A DNA stretch of 64,000 nt from positions 7,862,183 through 7,926,182 of the forward strand of contig CM029387.1 of NCBI GenBank assembly GCA_017165825.1, in the 5' to 3' direction. The DNA is from Hepsetus odoe. Lineage: Eukaryota > Chordata > Actinopteri > Characiformes > Hepsetidae. Positions 1 through 12,543 of the stretch are shown here, one piece after another; position 1 is the stretch's first letter; every line of letters begins with the position of its first letter. Both the position numbers and the translations under genes were made by a program. Below the pieces are notes generated by a model, which was not told where the DNA came from, ran no database searches, and saw only the letters and a program-made list of their open reading frames with translations.

Positions 1-42
1 ATTTAAAAGCAGTCGCTTCGAGAAGCGAGCGGAAACACCAGC
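1..42 (+). other. ap1m1: 5' UTR end of ap1m1 (partial)
   Basis: Sequence immediately before the ap1m1 ATG. It contains the hairpin-like CGCTTCGAGAAGCG (14-27) and an AGCATG start context without a purine at -3 in strict Kozak position but with ACCAGC upstream. The promoter and transcription start lie outside the window to the left or at its very edge. Confidence 0.6.
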
Positions 43-84
43 ATGTCTGCCAGCGCTGTTTATGTGTTGGATCTGAAGGGGAAG
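43..84 (+). CDS. ap1m1: ap1m1 exon 1 (residues 1-14)
   Basis: Encodes MSASAVYVLDLKGK, the invariant mu-1 N-terminus and first strand of the longin fold. It ends on a codon boundary before donor GTGAGA. The following 2.18-kb intron is the second longest in the gene. Confidence 0.95.
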
Positions 85-3000
85 GTGAGATAACGGTCCC
101 ACACCCTGACAGCTGCCTTTAGAGCGGCCTGCTTTAACCCCGTCCGTGTGTTCTTTTATTTGGGATGTTAATGTCTAGGTTTTGGTGTATAACCTACAGC
201 AATGTCTGTACTGTTTGAGTCTTTCTGGGCCGTAATTGTAGCCTAACGGTTCCTGTTGCTCACCGGCTAGCAGCGCAGGCTAACTTCTGCCTCGGAAATG
301 TTTTGCTAAACACTACAAATACTTGTTTCCCTCCAGTAAACCCAATTTAAGGCATTCCTATCGGGATTTCACTTCACAAATAACTCTTTCCATTGTGTTT
401 TCTGAAGGAACATCGATGACTTTTATCAAAAAGTCATTTCTTCAAGTGCTCGCCAGTAATATGCTCCAGAAAGGTTCTTTAAACGGTCTTTGGAGAACCT
501 TTTAACTGGTCCAGTACCATTAGACCCTGTGGAGGTTCTTTAAACATGTCCTTCACAATAGGTCATCGTGTTTACTAAAGTAAATTCACTGTAGAAACCT
601 TCATTGAGGGCCTTTAAGGAACCAAATCTGGTTCTTCCCTCGGGTCCATGATCACCTTTCTGAGATGTGATTGGTCTGGAGGGGTGTTAATGTTCACTGC
701 TGGATTTTGAGGTTAATCCTTGTATTAAAGCTGTACTATCCTAATGTAGTTCTGCCTGCTTCTGGGCTGTTTTCCAGACATCTTTAAACCTTCTTGGAGT
801 CACAGAAACTGAAAAACAAGCTCAGGTTTAGTTTCCATTATTAACAGTAGAGCAGAGAAGAAGAATTCTCTCAGCTCATCATTTTCATAGCCGCTAGTCC
901 TAATTAAGGGGGGGGGGTGCGCTGGAACCTAACCCAGCTCTCACAGGGTGAAACACCCTGGACAGGTCGCCAGTCCATCGCAGGGCAGACACACAGAAAC
1001 ACACCTATGGGCAGTTTAGCATCTCCAGTCCACCTGACCTGCGTGTTTTTGGAGATTTACTCAGATTTATTGTATGATGGTCATTTTTACAGCGCAAATT
1101 CAATTCATTTCTTCATTTATTAAACCATCAGTGAACCTCCTGTGTCATGTGTTTTTTGCTTTGATTCTTACACATTTCTAAATCCAGCAGATTATCTTCT
1201 TTAGATTTAAATGTCCTTTTTAACTTAAGACTCCTTTGATTTGTCTTCCACTTCTTGCCTGGTAAACTGATGTGGCTTGTTTTGATAAACTGGTTTGCAG
1301 TAGGAATCACATGTGAACTATTACTGTATTGTAGCTTCTGATCCTTTGCAGTAACTCCAGAAATGCTGGAGAGATTACTGCCTTTACTGTCCCATCGCAC
1401 CAACTTTAGAAGTATGGAACTGTAATTTCTGTGCTGTCTCAGCTGCTCAGCTCGGCTCTGATGTCCATGTTCTGTTTCGACTTACCGAACAGTAATTTCT
1501 GTCAAAGTAATAACAGGCTTGCCAAGCAGTGATTTTTGCAACCGTGCAAAGTAACACCCAATAAACCTTTCATTACTTTTTGGCCTGTACTGAAGTCGGG
1601 ACATTGTAATCATTTGATAATTATATCTCATCTGATTATTTATATGCTCTACTGCCGAGCTTTTATTCTTATTCTTTAAACTAAACTTTTAAAATAGTGC
1701 ACCTGTCCCATCAAATTCTGAGATGTTCAGCATCTTTGCGTTCTCATCTAAACATAGTGACTCGTAGCAGCTTCATTAAATAAATGTTATTTCAAACATC
1801 AGTACCCTTGACCGTTAGATGGCGCTAAGGCAATGTGACTCAAACAGGTCTGCCTACAATTTGTCATTAGCATTAACACCAGACATTATATGAATCGTAG
1901 ATTATGTATTAAACATGTGTGATCATAAAGGACAAAAGAAGTAAAACATAAAAATAAAGAATAAAAGTAAGGCATAAACATAATAAATCACTCATTCATA
2001 TGTAAGTTATTACTGAGAAAGCATAGAAAACATTCCATCCATCCATTATTAGTGAAATTGCACAGAACTTATTGTCCAATGCTTACTATATTGGTGTGAC
2101 AGGATGAGAAAGCTCCCTCTGTGACCGAAGGTTATCACAAACTATGTTTGTTTGGCAGACTGCTGCCCTAAAAAAAAAAAGTATACTTTCTTGACTGCTT
2201 AACATGTTTCTATCAGTGACCTCACTGTGTGGTTTGCTTTTGTGATTTGTGTTTTTTTTAATATAGGTCTTGATTTGCCGTAACTACCGCGGTGATGTGG
2301 ACATGTCTGAGATTGAGCATTTTATGACTCTACTGATGGATAAAGAAGAGGAGGGGACTCTCTCTCCCATCCTGGCCCATGGAGGAGTGCGCTTCATGTG
2401 GATCAAACACAACAACCTCTACCGTATCCTACCTGCTTTTACTCCTCCGTTTTTTGCTATTAGTCTGTGGTGGCTGGAGCACTGATCTAGGATCTGCTTT
2501 CAGTTTCTGCTAGGGCTGTACAATATGTCTAGTTCAGTGTTATCGCAATATTTGTCTCTGCAATACTGATAGTGTTGGAGGCTGTGATATTCATATAAGC
2601 CTATAAGCCGTCTGTGTTTTTGACAGGGTGAACAGTCATAGCTGGTTTGATGAACTGAGGTACTCATATAATCAACTCAAGTCACATTATTTTGTTTTTT
2701 AACCCTTAGACACTCACATCCCTTGTTGTTTATTTGTTGTCTGTGTCACATTATTGAATCACTTATGTGTTTGTGTTTAATTCATATTGTAGTCGCATTG
2801 CATTGTAGAATTTTGCCCATATCGTACAGCCCTAGTTTCTGCCATTGCTACATTTGGCTTCTTTTTTATTTAATGAACTATTATAAGTTCCATCATAGAG
2901 TCAAGAATTTTGCAATTACAGAGTACTGTTTTAATACACAAGCAAAAATGTGTTTCTGGAAAGCCAGTGGTTTTGCAAAGTAAGTAAATGAGTTAGACCC

Positions 3001-6000
3001 TGGACATTATTTGTGATTAATTTTTTATATTGTATATTTATTATACACTGAATGTAGAGAGCAGCATTCATTATAGAACTCCTTCATTTTTTCGCTTTTG
3101 CACAATAAAAACCATAGGCCTTGCAATTGCACGTCCATTTACTTTTAGAAGGATGTTATGGTTTTCCTTAACACCAGCCTCTAGTTGTTGCTACTTCTAA
3201 GAAAAATGCTTGTGTTTCCCTGGTTTTCTCCTTTTTGTATAAAATTGTGCAGGTAAGTTTGCCTCAGACCAGGGGATTTAAACTGTATTTGCACAGCCGC
3301 TATGTATGAAGAACATGCAGTAATGCTTAGCTTAGATGCCTTTATATTAATATGGTGTGCTTCACTGTAGCATCTAATACCCTGTACAGGTTTGCTTGTT
3401 GAATTTTGGATTTGAAAACTTTGTCGAAGGTTGTTATAATGCAGTAGGTTTAGATGCTTTTTTTTTTTTTTTTTTTGTCGCTAGGTTTTCTCTGAGTACT
3501 TTAAGGAGCTGGAAGAGGAGAGCATCAGAGATAACTTTGTCATCATTTATGAGTTGTTGGATGAGTTGATGGATTTTGGCTACCCACAAACGACAGATAG
3601 CAAGATCCTGCAAGAGTGAGTATCGCTTCACCTATCCGACGCACTTCATGCCTATTAAATTAGTTTTTTGAACAATTTAGGAAGAACGATTTTCCTCTTG
3701 CCCTGTGAGCATTTTTCTTTAGTTAATTGTATTTTTAATAAACATGCTTATGCTGATTTCATCTGTAAGCTATTTTTGGAACCTATGCTTGGATGCTTTT
3801 GGACATTGTATTTTTGTTGCTGCTTTAGGTACATCACACAAGAGGGGCACAAGTTGGACACGGGCGCCCCACGGCCTCCTGCCACAGTAACCAATGCTGT
3901 GTCCTGGAGGTCAGAGGGCATAAAGTACAGGAAGAATGAGGTTTTCCTGGACGTCATTGAGTCAGTGAACCTCCTGGTAGGCGTGCTGTTTTTAGAAAGC
4001 CCTAGCAGTCTAAGCATAAAAAGAAATCAATCATAACACAATTGTTTTTGTTCTTTGAAGAAGAAAATAAACCAAGAGAATCTTGCAGGGCCTTTGTTAT
4101 TATGTATCGAGCCAAGTGTCCTCAGCTGTGCTCTGTTTTCACCTGCTTACATTGGACTAATTTCCTCCAAAGTTTTTTGCTTACATGGATGTATAGTAGT
4201 TCAGTGTCAGTTTTGCTGGTCATAAATTCAAAGGAATTTGTGTGAGCTGTGAAATATTTTGGATCTTTTGTTAGATTTTAAATCAAAATAATTAGATATT
4301 CTCTACATGATTACTGAAATTAACATGTCGGGGACAATGTTTGCACAGACCACACTGTAGCTGCGTATTAAAGCGGACAGAAGTGTGTTTTCTGTGGATG
4401 ATGTGATGTTATTTTTCTACCTTAAAAAAAGTTAACATATTTAATTGGTACTGTTTTTTTCTTCTTTTTTAAAATAATTTTTTATTTAAAAGGTATTTTT
4501 CTTTGCAAACATTGTAAAACTGAAGGAACAAATGACAGCTTTGAGAATAATTCCATAACCTGTTTTGTTTCTGGATCTAAAAACTCTAGTAACAAATGCC
4601 TTGAGCAAAAAAATTGTCAGCATGTACTTTCGACAATGAGATGTGTTTTACTTTTAGGTGAGTGCCAATGGAAATGTTCTGCGCAGTGAGATTGTGGGCT
4701 CAATTAAAATGCGAGTGTTCCTCTCAGGCATGCCTGAGCTGCGCCTGGGCCTCAATGACAAGGTTCTCTTTGAAAACACTGGACGTAAGTTCACTTCACC
4801 CCTTTCTTTGAGATTAATAAAGTAAAGTTGGGGGGAAAAGCTGGAACTATCAAACCTGTGTGCCACTGAACCGCTGTAAAGCACTATTGGAGCTGGGTGA
4901 TTTTACCAAAGATGGTTCTGTAATGTGATTTGTAATATAATTCATTTAATTAGTTACAGTTTACTGGCAAAATGATTTTATAATTCTCTAAATGATCACA
5001 TACAGTGAAATTAATGGCAGACTTAATGTTCACATTAGTGTTATGCCACAGGCATCGCATATAAAACCAACCATAGAAATAAAGTTTGATTATTCCATTA
5101 GCAGGATGTGTATTGGAGGTGGATTTTGCTGGTTACAGGTGGGCCGTGATTTCACAGTTCTTAATGTCCTGCTGTGGAAAGTCCTATTCATATTGGATTA
5201 AAAGTGTCAATCTTGTCTTTAATCCTGTACCATGTTTTAGTTGGACCCCAGGTATACTTATTCTAGCTTCTGGAGGCCCTAAGTAAGTAGGAAAAAAGTA
5301 TTTAACATTTCTATTGGGAGCTTTGGGGGCTGCTACTTTAGGAGTGCTAGACAGAATTAAATCACTTATAACCCTATTATAACCTGGGCTACATGGGATT
5401 TTGAATTATTATTTTCCCTAGAAAAGAAAATAATCCACGAATAGTCTACTATCTGCGGACCAGTCCTATATGTAGTATAAATATTCAGTTTTTTGTCTCA
5501 ACATAACATCGTTATGTCACCAGTATTATTTTTGCAGATATGATCAGCCAAATGAAATATTGGTTTGGGTTTTATTTAATACATGCTGTTACATGCTTGT
5601 TAGCACAACAGTCTTTTCTTTTCCACCTTTTAAAGCCAGTCAGATGAGTATGACTTTCATTTATTTTTCACACCCAGCCATCTGGAAACCTGAACTAAAG
5701 AATAAAAAAATAAAAAAACAATGTATTTTTTAAAATTGGTTTAGTTACACGGGATGTGAACAGCCTCTGGTTTCAGCCAGGTACAGGTGGCCACTGACCC
5801 TGCAGTTAACACTGTTATACTGCAGAAAATCATTTTAGACTAAAAATGCAGACCTTCTTTTTAATCTTATGTTTTAGTATCTCCACTAACCCTAACCTTA
5901 TATAACTTCTAAAGGACTTAAGTAAGGCTAATGAACTAGGATTGTTCTCTTATGAAAAGGAGAGGGACATTTCCATTGGACAGCTCTCAACCTTTTAATA

Positions 6001-9000
6001 ACTAAAAAAACACCTGCTTTTATGAAATGGCCCCAAGAGTTACTGTGTCCTTGGAACCGTTTTATTTTGTCACATGAAATGGAAAACTGATGATATACTG
6101 ACACTATTATTCTGGGACAGTAGCAAATACAGGGCTTTAACACAACGTTCTTGATAATCGGTGAATGTGTAAATGTTTTTTGATTCACTGTGTGCTGTTT
6201 GTAATAAATAATAGACTATAATAGTATGCCTCTGTGTCTGAAACCACATGAACAAATCTAATTGACAACTTTGTTTGGCAAAATTGCTACACAGTTTAGG
6301 CTTGGGTTGATTTGTTGATCATTAAAATATGCTCATATTTGCAATCATCAGGTGGGAAGAGTAAGTCTGTGGAGCTGGAGGATGTGAAGTTTCATCAGTG
6401 CGTGCGTCTGTCCCGCTTCGAGAATGACCGCACAATCTCCTTTATCCCTCCGGACGGAGAGTTTGAGCTCATGTCTTACCGCCTCAACACACACGTGTGT
6501 TTCCCTTCTCTGTTCTTCATACATGTTTGGTTTCATGTAGACACACATTATTAGTGCTCATCCTGTGCAATTATGTGTTACTTTTTGTGGATAATACTGG
6601 TTTTATGGGGGGGGGGGGGGCATTTTGATTGTTAGTAATGTTGAATAAGGGAATTTTAGATATATACTTCACATTAAAAAAAAAAAAAAAATTAGTTTTA
6701 ATGAAATGGTACTATATATGACCTTCAGTTCTTAACTGTTCAAGAACCATAGACTAATAAAGTACCTTCTTGTGATTTCCAGGTGAAGCCACTGATCTGG
6801 ATCGAGTCTGTGATTGAGAAGCATTCACACAGCAGAATAGAATACATGATAAAGGTCAGCATCCTTTCATTAATTTATTAAGCTTTTGGTATAATCCTAA
6901 TGGTTTTCTCACAATTTCTTTATGAACTGAGCATAAAATGAATTAAACACTCTTTCTTAACGGTCTCAAGAAGTGTGGCGCCAAAAAAACTGCAAACATT
7001 TTTAGGAGCTGATAAATGGGGTATGAGGTTCAGGTAAAATTTCTTTTTTCACCTTATCAGGCCAAATCACAGTTTAAGAGACGATCTACAGCCAATAACG
7101 TGGAGATCCATATCCCTGTGCCCACGGACGCCGACTCACCTAAGTTTAAGACCACTGTGGGCAGTGTGAAGTGGGTCCCAGAGAATAGCGAGATTGTCTG
7201 GTCCATCAAATCTTTCCCTGTAAGTATACACACAAGCACACACAAACACTTAGACCTATATTAATATTCACCAACAAAATATAGCGCGATATTATGGACA
7301 CTTTGAAATACTGTTTTTGCATCTAGTTTCACAAAGCTTCCACTCCCATGCTTCATTTGATGTTTGTACAGCGGTTTGCTTAACTGTCCTTCAATGTTTT
7401 AGCTGCATTTTTTTTTTAGTATATAAAAATGGCTTTCTCAGTAATATATTATTTTTACAATTAGGCTTGTTTATGTAAATATTGACACTGTACAGTGATA
7501 AAAGGTTAATTCATTATCAAGACATTCATTTTTATATAATTTCTATACCAGCAAAACACTAATATGTACATTTTGGTTTTGAATTTAATTGATCTTAAAA
7601 ATATGGCTAATGCTATTTTTCTCAATTACAAATGAGAAGGACATTTTTTATTCCCTGTATTCTGCAGCTGTTTCTCCTTTACGTACATTTAGTGTATTTT
7701 AAAAATCTAGAAATAAATTTGATCACTCACTCTCTCCCGCTCCTTTTCTCACTCACTCTCAGGGTGGTAAAGAGTATCTGATGAGAGCTCACTTTGGTTT
7801 GCCTAGTGTGGAAGCAGAGGATAAAGAAGGAAAGCCACCAATCAGTGTGAAGTTTGAGATCCCCTACTTCACCACCTCTGGAATACAGGTGCGTCTGCAC
7901 CTGCACATGCAACAGATTCTCTCATTCATTTTTTTTTTTTTTTTTTTTTTCCCTGAGTGCTTTTTTAAAAAAAAATCTTTTATCTGACAAAAGAGGGCGC
8001 CATATACCTCTTGCAATCACAAGATGATGTTAAAAACTACCCACTATACTCAAGCATTTATTGTATTTGCTTGGGTACACCTGACCAGCCATTCATTTTA
8101 CGGCTGATGCACTGTGGGCTAGTTTCCACAGGGATTAAGCCTAGTAGTGGGCTATATTTTAATTTAAGATAATATTCAGTGTTTCTTTTAAAAGCCTTGT
8201 TATTCTGGGACTTGGTTCGAAATTTTTCTGGTGAACCAGTCAGATCATAACAGGAATAATGCAGTTTATGAGCAGAAAATCAAAAGCATTCTATTTTTGT
8301 TGGTTACTCCTTTGCTTTGCTTAATTAATGTGGCAGCTTTTTTAGATTCGAAACTGGTCAGTATTTGGTGCCTTCTGAAGGTTTAGCTTAATGTGCTGCT
8401 TATTGTTGTGGCTAAGGCACCACTTTAGGCGTGGAAGATAAAGTGCAGACACATGACTGCACTTTGCCTTCTGATGCTGCTTAACAGGGCCTGTTTTGCT
8501 CTGTCTGATAGCTGTGCGTTTATATATCTGTCGTGTGTCTTTGTGTGAGCAATCCAGCATCAGAAAATTACACTGCTGTAAAATGATCTAGTTTGGGAAC
8601 TCGTTTGAACTGATTATTAGAAGGCTCCTCTCCTGTAGTAGCTTTATGGCAGTTCAAGTCCCGTTTCAGAATCCTGTATACACAGCTTTCAGGAAAGCTC
8701 CACCCACTGTCCAAGAAATGACCAAGCAGTAGGTTTATAGTTTTTAGGCTCAAATTTCTCTCTTCAGCATTATTGTAAAGGACATTTTGGTGGATAGGAG
8801 CAAAACAATTTTTTTTCTGTGCTTTCTTTTGCACTTTAATCAAATATTTCTTTTTTTAAATTTTTATTTGAAGTATTTCTATAACAAAGTAAAATCCTCT
8901 TTTCAACAAGTGCACTATGATTCTCTGCAGTGGAAGAAAATTGAAATGTCAGTAATATGCAGAAGAATATTATGAGACAGCAGTGGCCTAATGGTTAGGG

Positions 9001-10458
9001 ACTAGGCCCCATAATCAGGAGGTCGCGGATTTGAGTCTCTGACCTGTAGGTTATCGTCCTTAACGCTGCTCCCTGTGTGCTGGATATGGCTGCCTACTGC
9101 TGCACTTTGTGTTGGGTTAAATGTCAAAAAGGCTACAGTGAAAATGTTGACAAACACTGGAAGTCAAATTGTCTGTAGAAAGATATAAGAACAGAACTTT
9201 TACTGATGGTATGTGAAGAGACTAATCTAGTTTAACAAGTAATCTATTACAGAAATGGTTCCTTGCAGCCCTGATGTCTAATTACTAGTAAAGTTGCATA
9301 TACTCTGAACAAACCTTCTGGATGTCTCCTGACATGATGAAACAGGAAGAATTTGGCAGGAAGCTTTCAGCTGTATCTTGTCTTTACAGGCTGTCTTGGC
9401 AAATTCATACATTTGTGAGATGGCTTTCAACAAAGCTGTAATCTTACATAATCTCTGTCACACGTGTTCTGTGTGTGCGTGAGATGATGATGCGACTTTA
9501 GATGGTGAATAAGTTTGTGGGTATGAATTGAGTCCGTTCTGTTGCTCTAGCCGCAGGTGACAACTACCGACACATACTCACCCAGCGAGACTAGAGATGA
9601 TCCTTTGGACTGGCATTGAGCCAACAATGCACTTTTCTTCCCTCTGTTACAGTTCTTATTAAATAGACCTAATCTTGACTTTACATTCTTGGTGATATGA
9701 ACAAAATACTAATGCTGTGATGCTATTGATACATATTGCAATTTTGACATGCATGCTGCATATATATTAAATATGTATTATATATTCAAATCTAAATAAA
9801 ATCTTTTATAATGCTTTTGATTTGCAACCATCTGCAATAATGGTATTACTATTTACATTTTGTTCTCAACTTGAATATGGTCCCAGAACTCTGCCTAAGA
9901 TGATCCTGACCTGACCCACACTCTGAAACAGACCCAAGCTCAATAAAAAAAGTAGTGCATAGTGACAAATATAGATTTCAGTCAATAGATTCATTAGTTT
10001 TTTTTGCCATGTCCTAATCAACCATTTACCACATAAAGCAACTAACTTAAATAACTTACTAAGTAATTAAAGCTGCATATACTGTATTGTGTAAAAGGTA
10101 TAGTGTGGCAAAGTGCATCACATTAGTATTCGTGTACCAGAGTAATGTGCAGTAGGTAGACGGCAAGACAAAAGTGAAGCAGTGACGTTGTAAGAGTCCT
10201 AAATTGTGCATCACTGCAGAAAGTGGGAACAGATGTAATTGCATGACATAGTAACAGTAAGACACTGAGTCCTAAAGTACTGTGTGCTTTATTGTAAACA
10301 GTAGGTGCACAGGTGTGTGTGTGAGTGTGTAGCGATAATGTATGTCAACTAAAGGAGACCCAGTATCCATCATTAGATCACAGACAAATAAAAAAAAAAA
10401 AACAAAAGAACAACTTAACTAAAGTGCCGTGTGCTGTATTGTAAATAGCAGGTGCACA

Positions 10459-10495
<37 letters not shown>

Positions 10496-12498
10496 ATAAT
10501 GATTTATGTCAATTAAAGGACACCCAGTATCCATCGTTAGATCACAGACATAAAATAAAGCATTGCTAAATAACATGATGATTAAAAAATGATAGAATTC
10601 ATGAAAGAGAAAATTCAATTCTGCTTGAATATTACATTTTCATGTAATAATAGTAATTTTGACATGCTTTGTTTGGATATACTTTTTGTACTGTTCTCCC
10701 ACTCTGCCTTACTAAATGCCCTATAAAAGACCTGTTTAATCCCAAAATGTTAATTCTTTACACAGATTTATTTACATTAATATAACAAATGATCTATTTA
10801 AATACCTAAGTTGCATGCTGGTGTCTTTTCAGCTCTGCTAATCTGTTCTCTTGTAAATTGATTGGCTGCTTTCATTTCCATGCATCCAATTTCTCATAAG
10901 CATGGACTTTGAAGCTAAATGATTAACAAACCATGTATGAAATACAAGACTGTAAGGGTTATGAACATGATTGATCATGGAGTGTGTGTGTGTGTGTGTG
11001 TGTGTGAGTGTGTGCGTGCGTGTGCGCTTGTGGTTGAAAGTTTGGCTGAACTCTGTATGCCCTGCCTCGCTCTATAGAGTTCCCTATGATTGTCTTAAAG
11101 AAGCCATCTTCTTGCTGCTGCTACTGCTGCTGATCTTCCTCCAGCAATATGATTAGTTCTGATTTTATGTGATTTTGAAAGAGAATGAGTGAATTTGGGA
11201 GCCAGAGGAGATTTCCTCTCTTTTGTGGACCAACTTTTATTAAGCATCCCACACGGAACTCAAAGTCACCAAACCTCTCTCTTAACTCGATTTTCCCCTC
11301 TCAATGAGAAGGATTATGAGAGGAGAAAAAAAATCTGTCATTTGTCAAATCTAATTAAGCAGTTAACTTGTGTGAGATTTCCTCTTCCTAATTCTTCCAA
11401 TCTTCATTTATTGCTGTTTTCCTTTATACCCCCACAGCTGCATGTTTTCTTCTTCTTATATATTTTCATATTGAAGCAGCTAATGTTTACATTTACTTCA
11501 GGAAAGTAAATCATCAGAATCTTCTTGACAGAAGTGAAATCGGAAATAATTTTTTTTGGGAGGGGGGGCAAATTTACAGTTTTCACCTTAATATATATAT
11601 TTTATATAGATAAAATCAGAATATGTCTGATGTCTGTTTTTGAACTAAACTGGAGATACAAGGTTATTGTAGCTGCCAAGTCAAGGAAGCTTAAGGCTGT
11701 TAATTAGCATTGTGTAAACTGTACACCTTGCTTATGTGGTTTCTGACATGCTAACGGATAATATTTAATCTTCACTATGGCTGTTACCATTTTCAGCTTC
11801 GCAGTAGGACCCTCAAAAGCTTTCTTTTTTGAGCTGACAGGGCTAAAATCGGTACTTTTTATAGTAATATATGGGGAATCTACTGGAGGTATTTTAAAGA
11901 AAAAAAAAAGTTTTTATTGGTGATGTTTGAGTTTACAGTGTACTTTTTCTTTTAAAATGGGGAAAAAGTACATTCACATTTTATGCTGATTTTGGGCATT
12001 AACCTTTGTGTTGTGCTTTGTGATAGACTGATTTCAATTTAATTTGTAAATAACAGTGCATCATATGATTCCACATAAGCAACTTGGAGATTGGAGTCAA
12101 GCGTGTGATGATTGATAGATGAAGTATAAACAATTGTAGTAAATGTCCGCAAACTTCATTTATTTATTTCTATTGCCTCATCAATGCAAAGAAGAAAGAA
12201 GACTTCAGCAGAAACAGTTCTGCTGATAAATAAATGAATAAAGCCAGGAAAAAATATGAATTAATTTCTTTGCCCAGGTGTAGCTAATCAAGATCATTAA
12301 GACACTTTGTTGGTTTGTGCTTGGGTCTTTTTAAATATGGCGCAAATATGAGCAACTTATCCAGACCTTGTGCCTGCTATACACACTAGGAGGTTCATTG
12401 AGGTCATCATGGCAGCCATCTCCAGGGTGAACTTGCTAAGCACCCTGTTCCCGTGAGAGTGAAATGGGATGAAACCTCAGGGATGCTTTGATAAACCT

Positions 12499-12543
<45 letters not shown>

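Noticed and set aside
2270..2485. A 71-codon stand-alone frame
   Set aside because: It is ap1m1 exon 2 read past its donor into intron 2; the real exon is 2267-2423.
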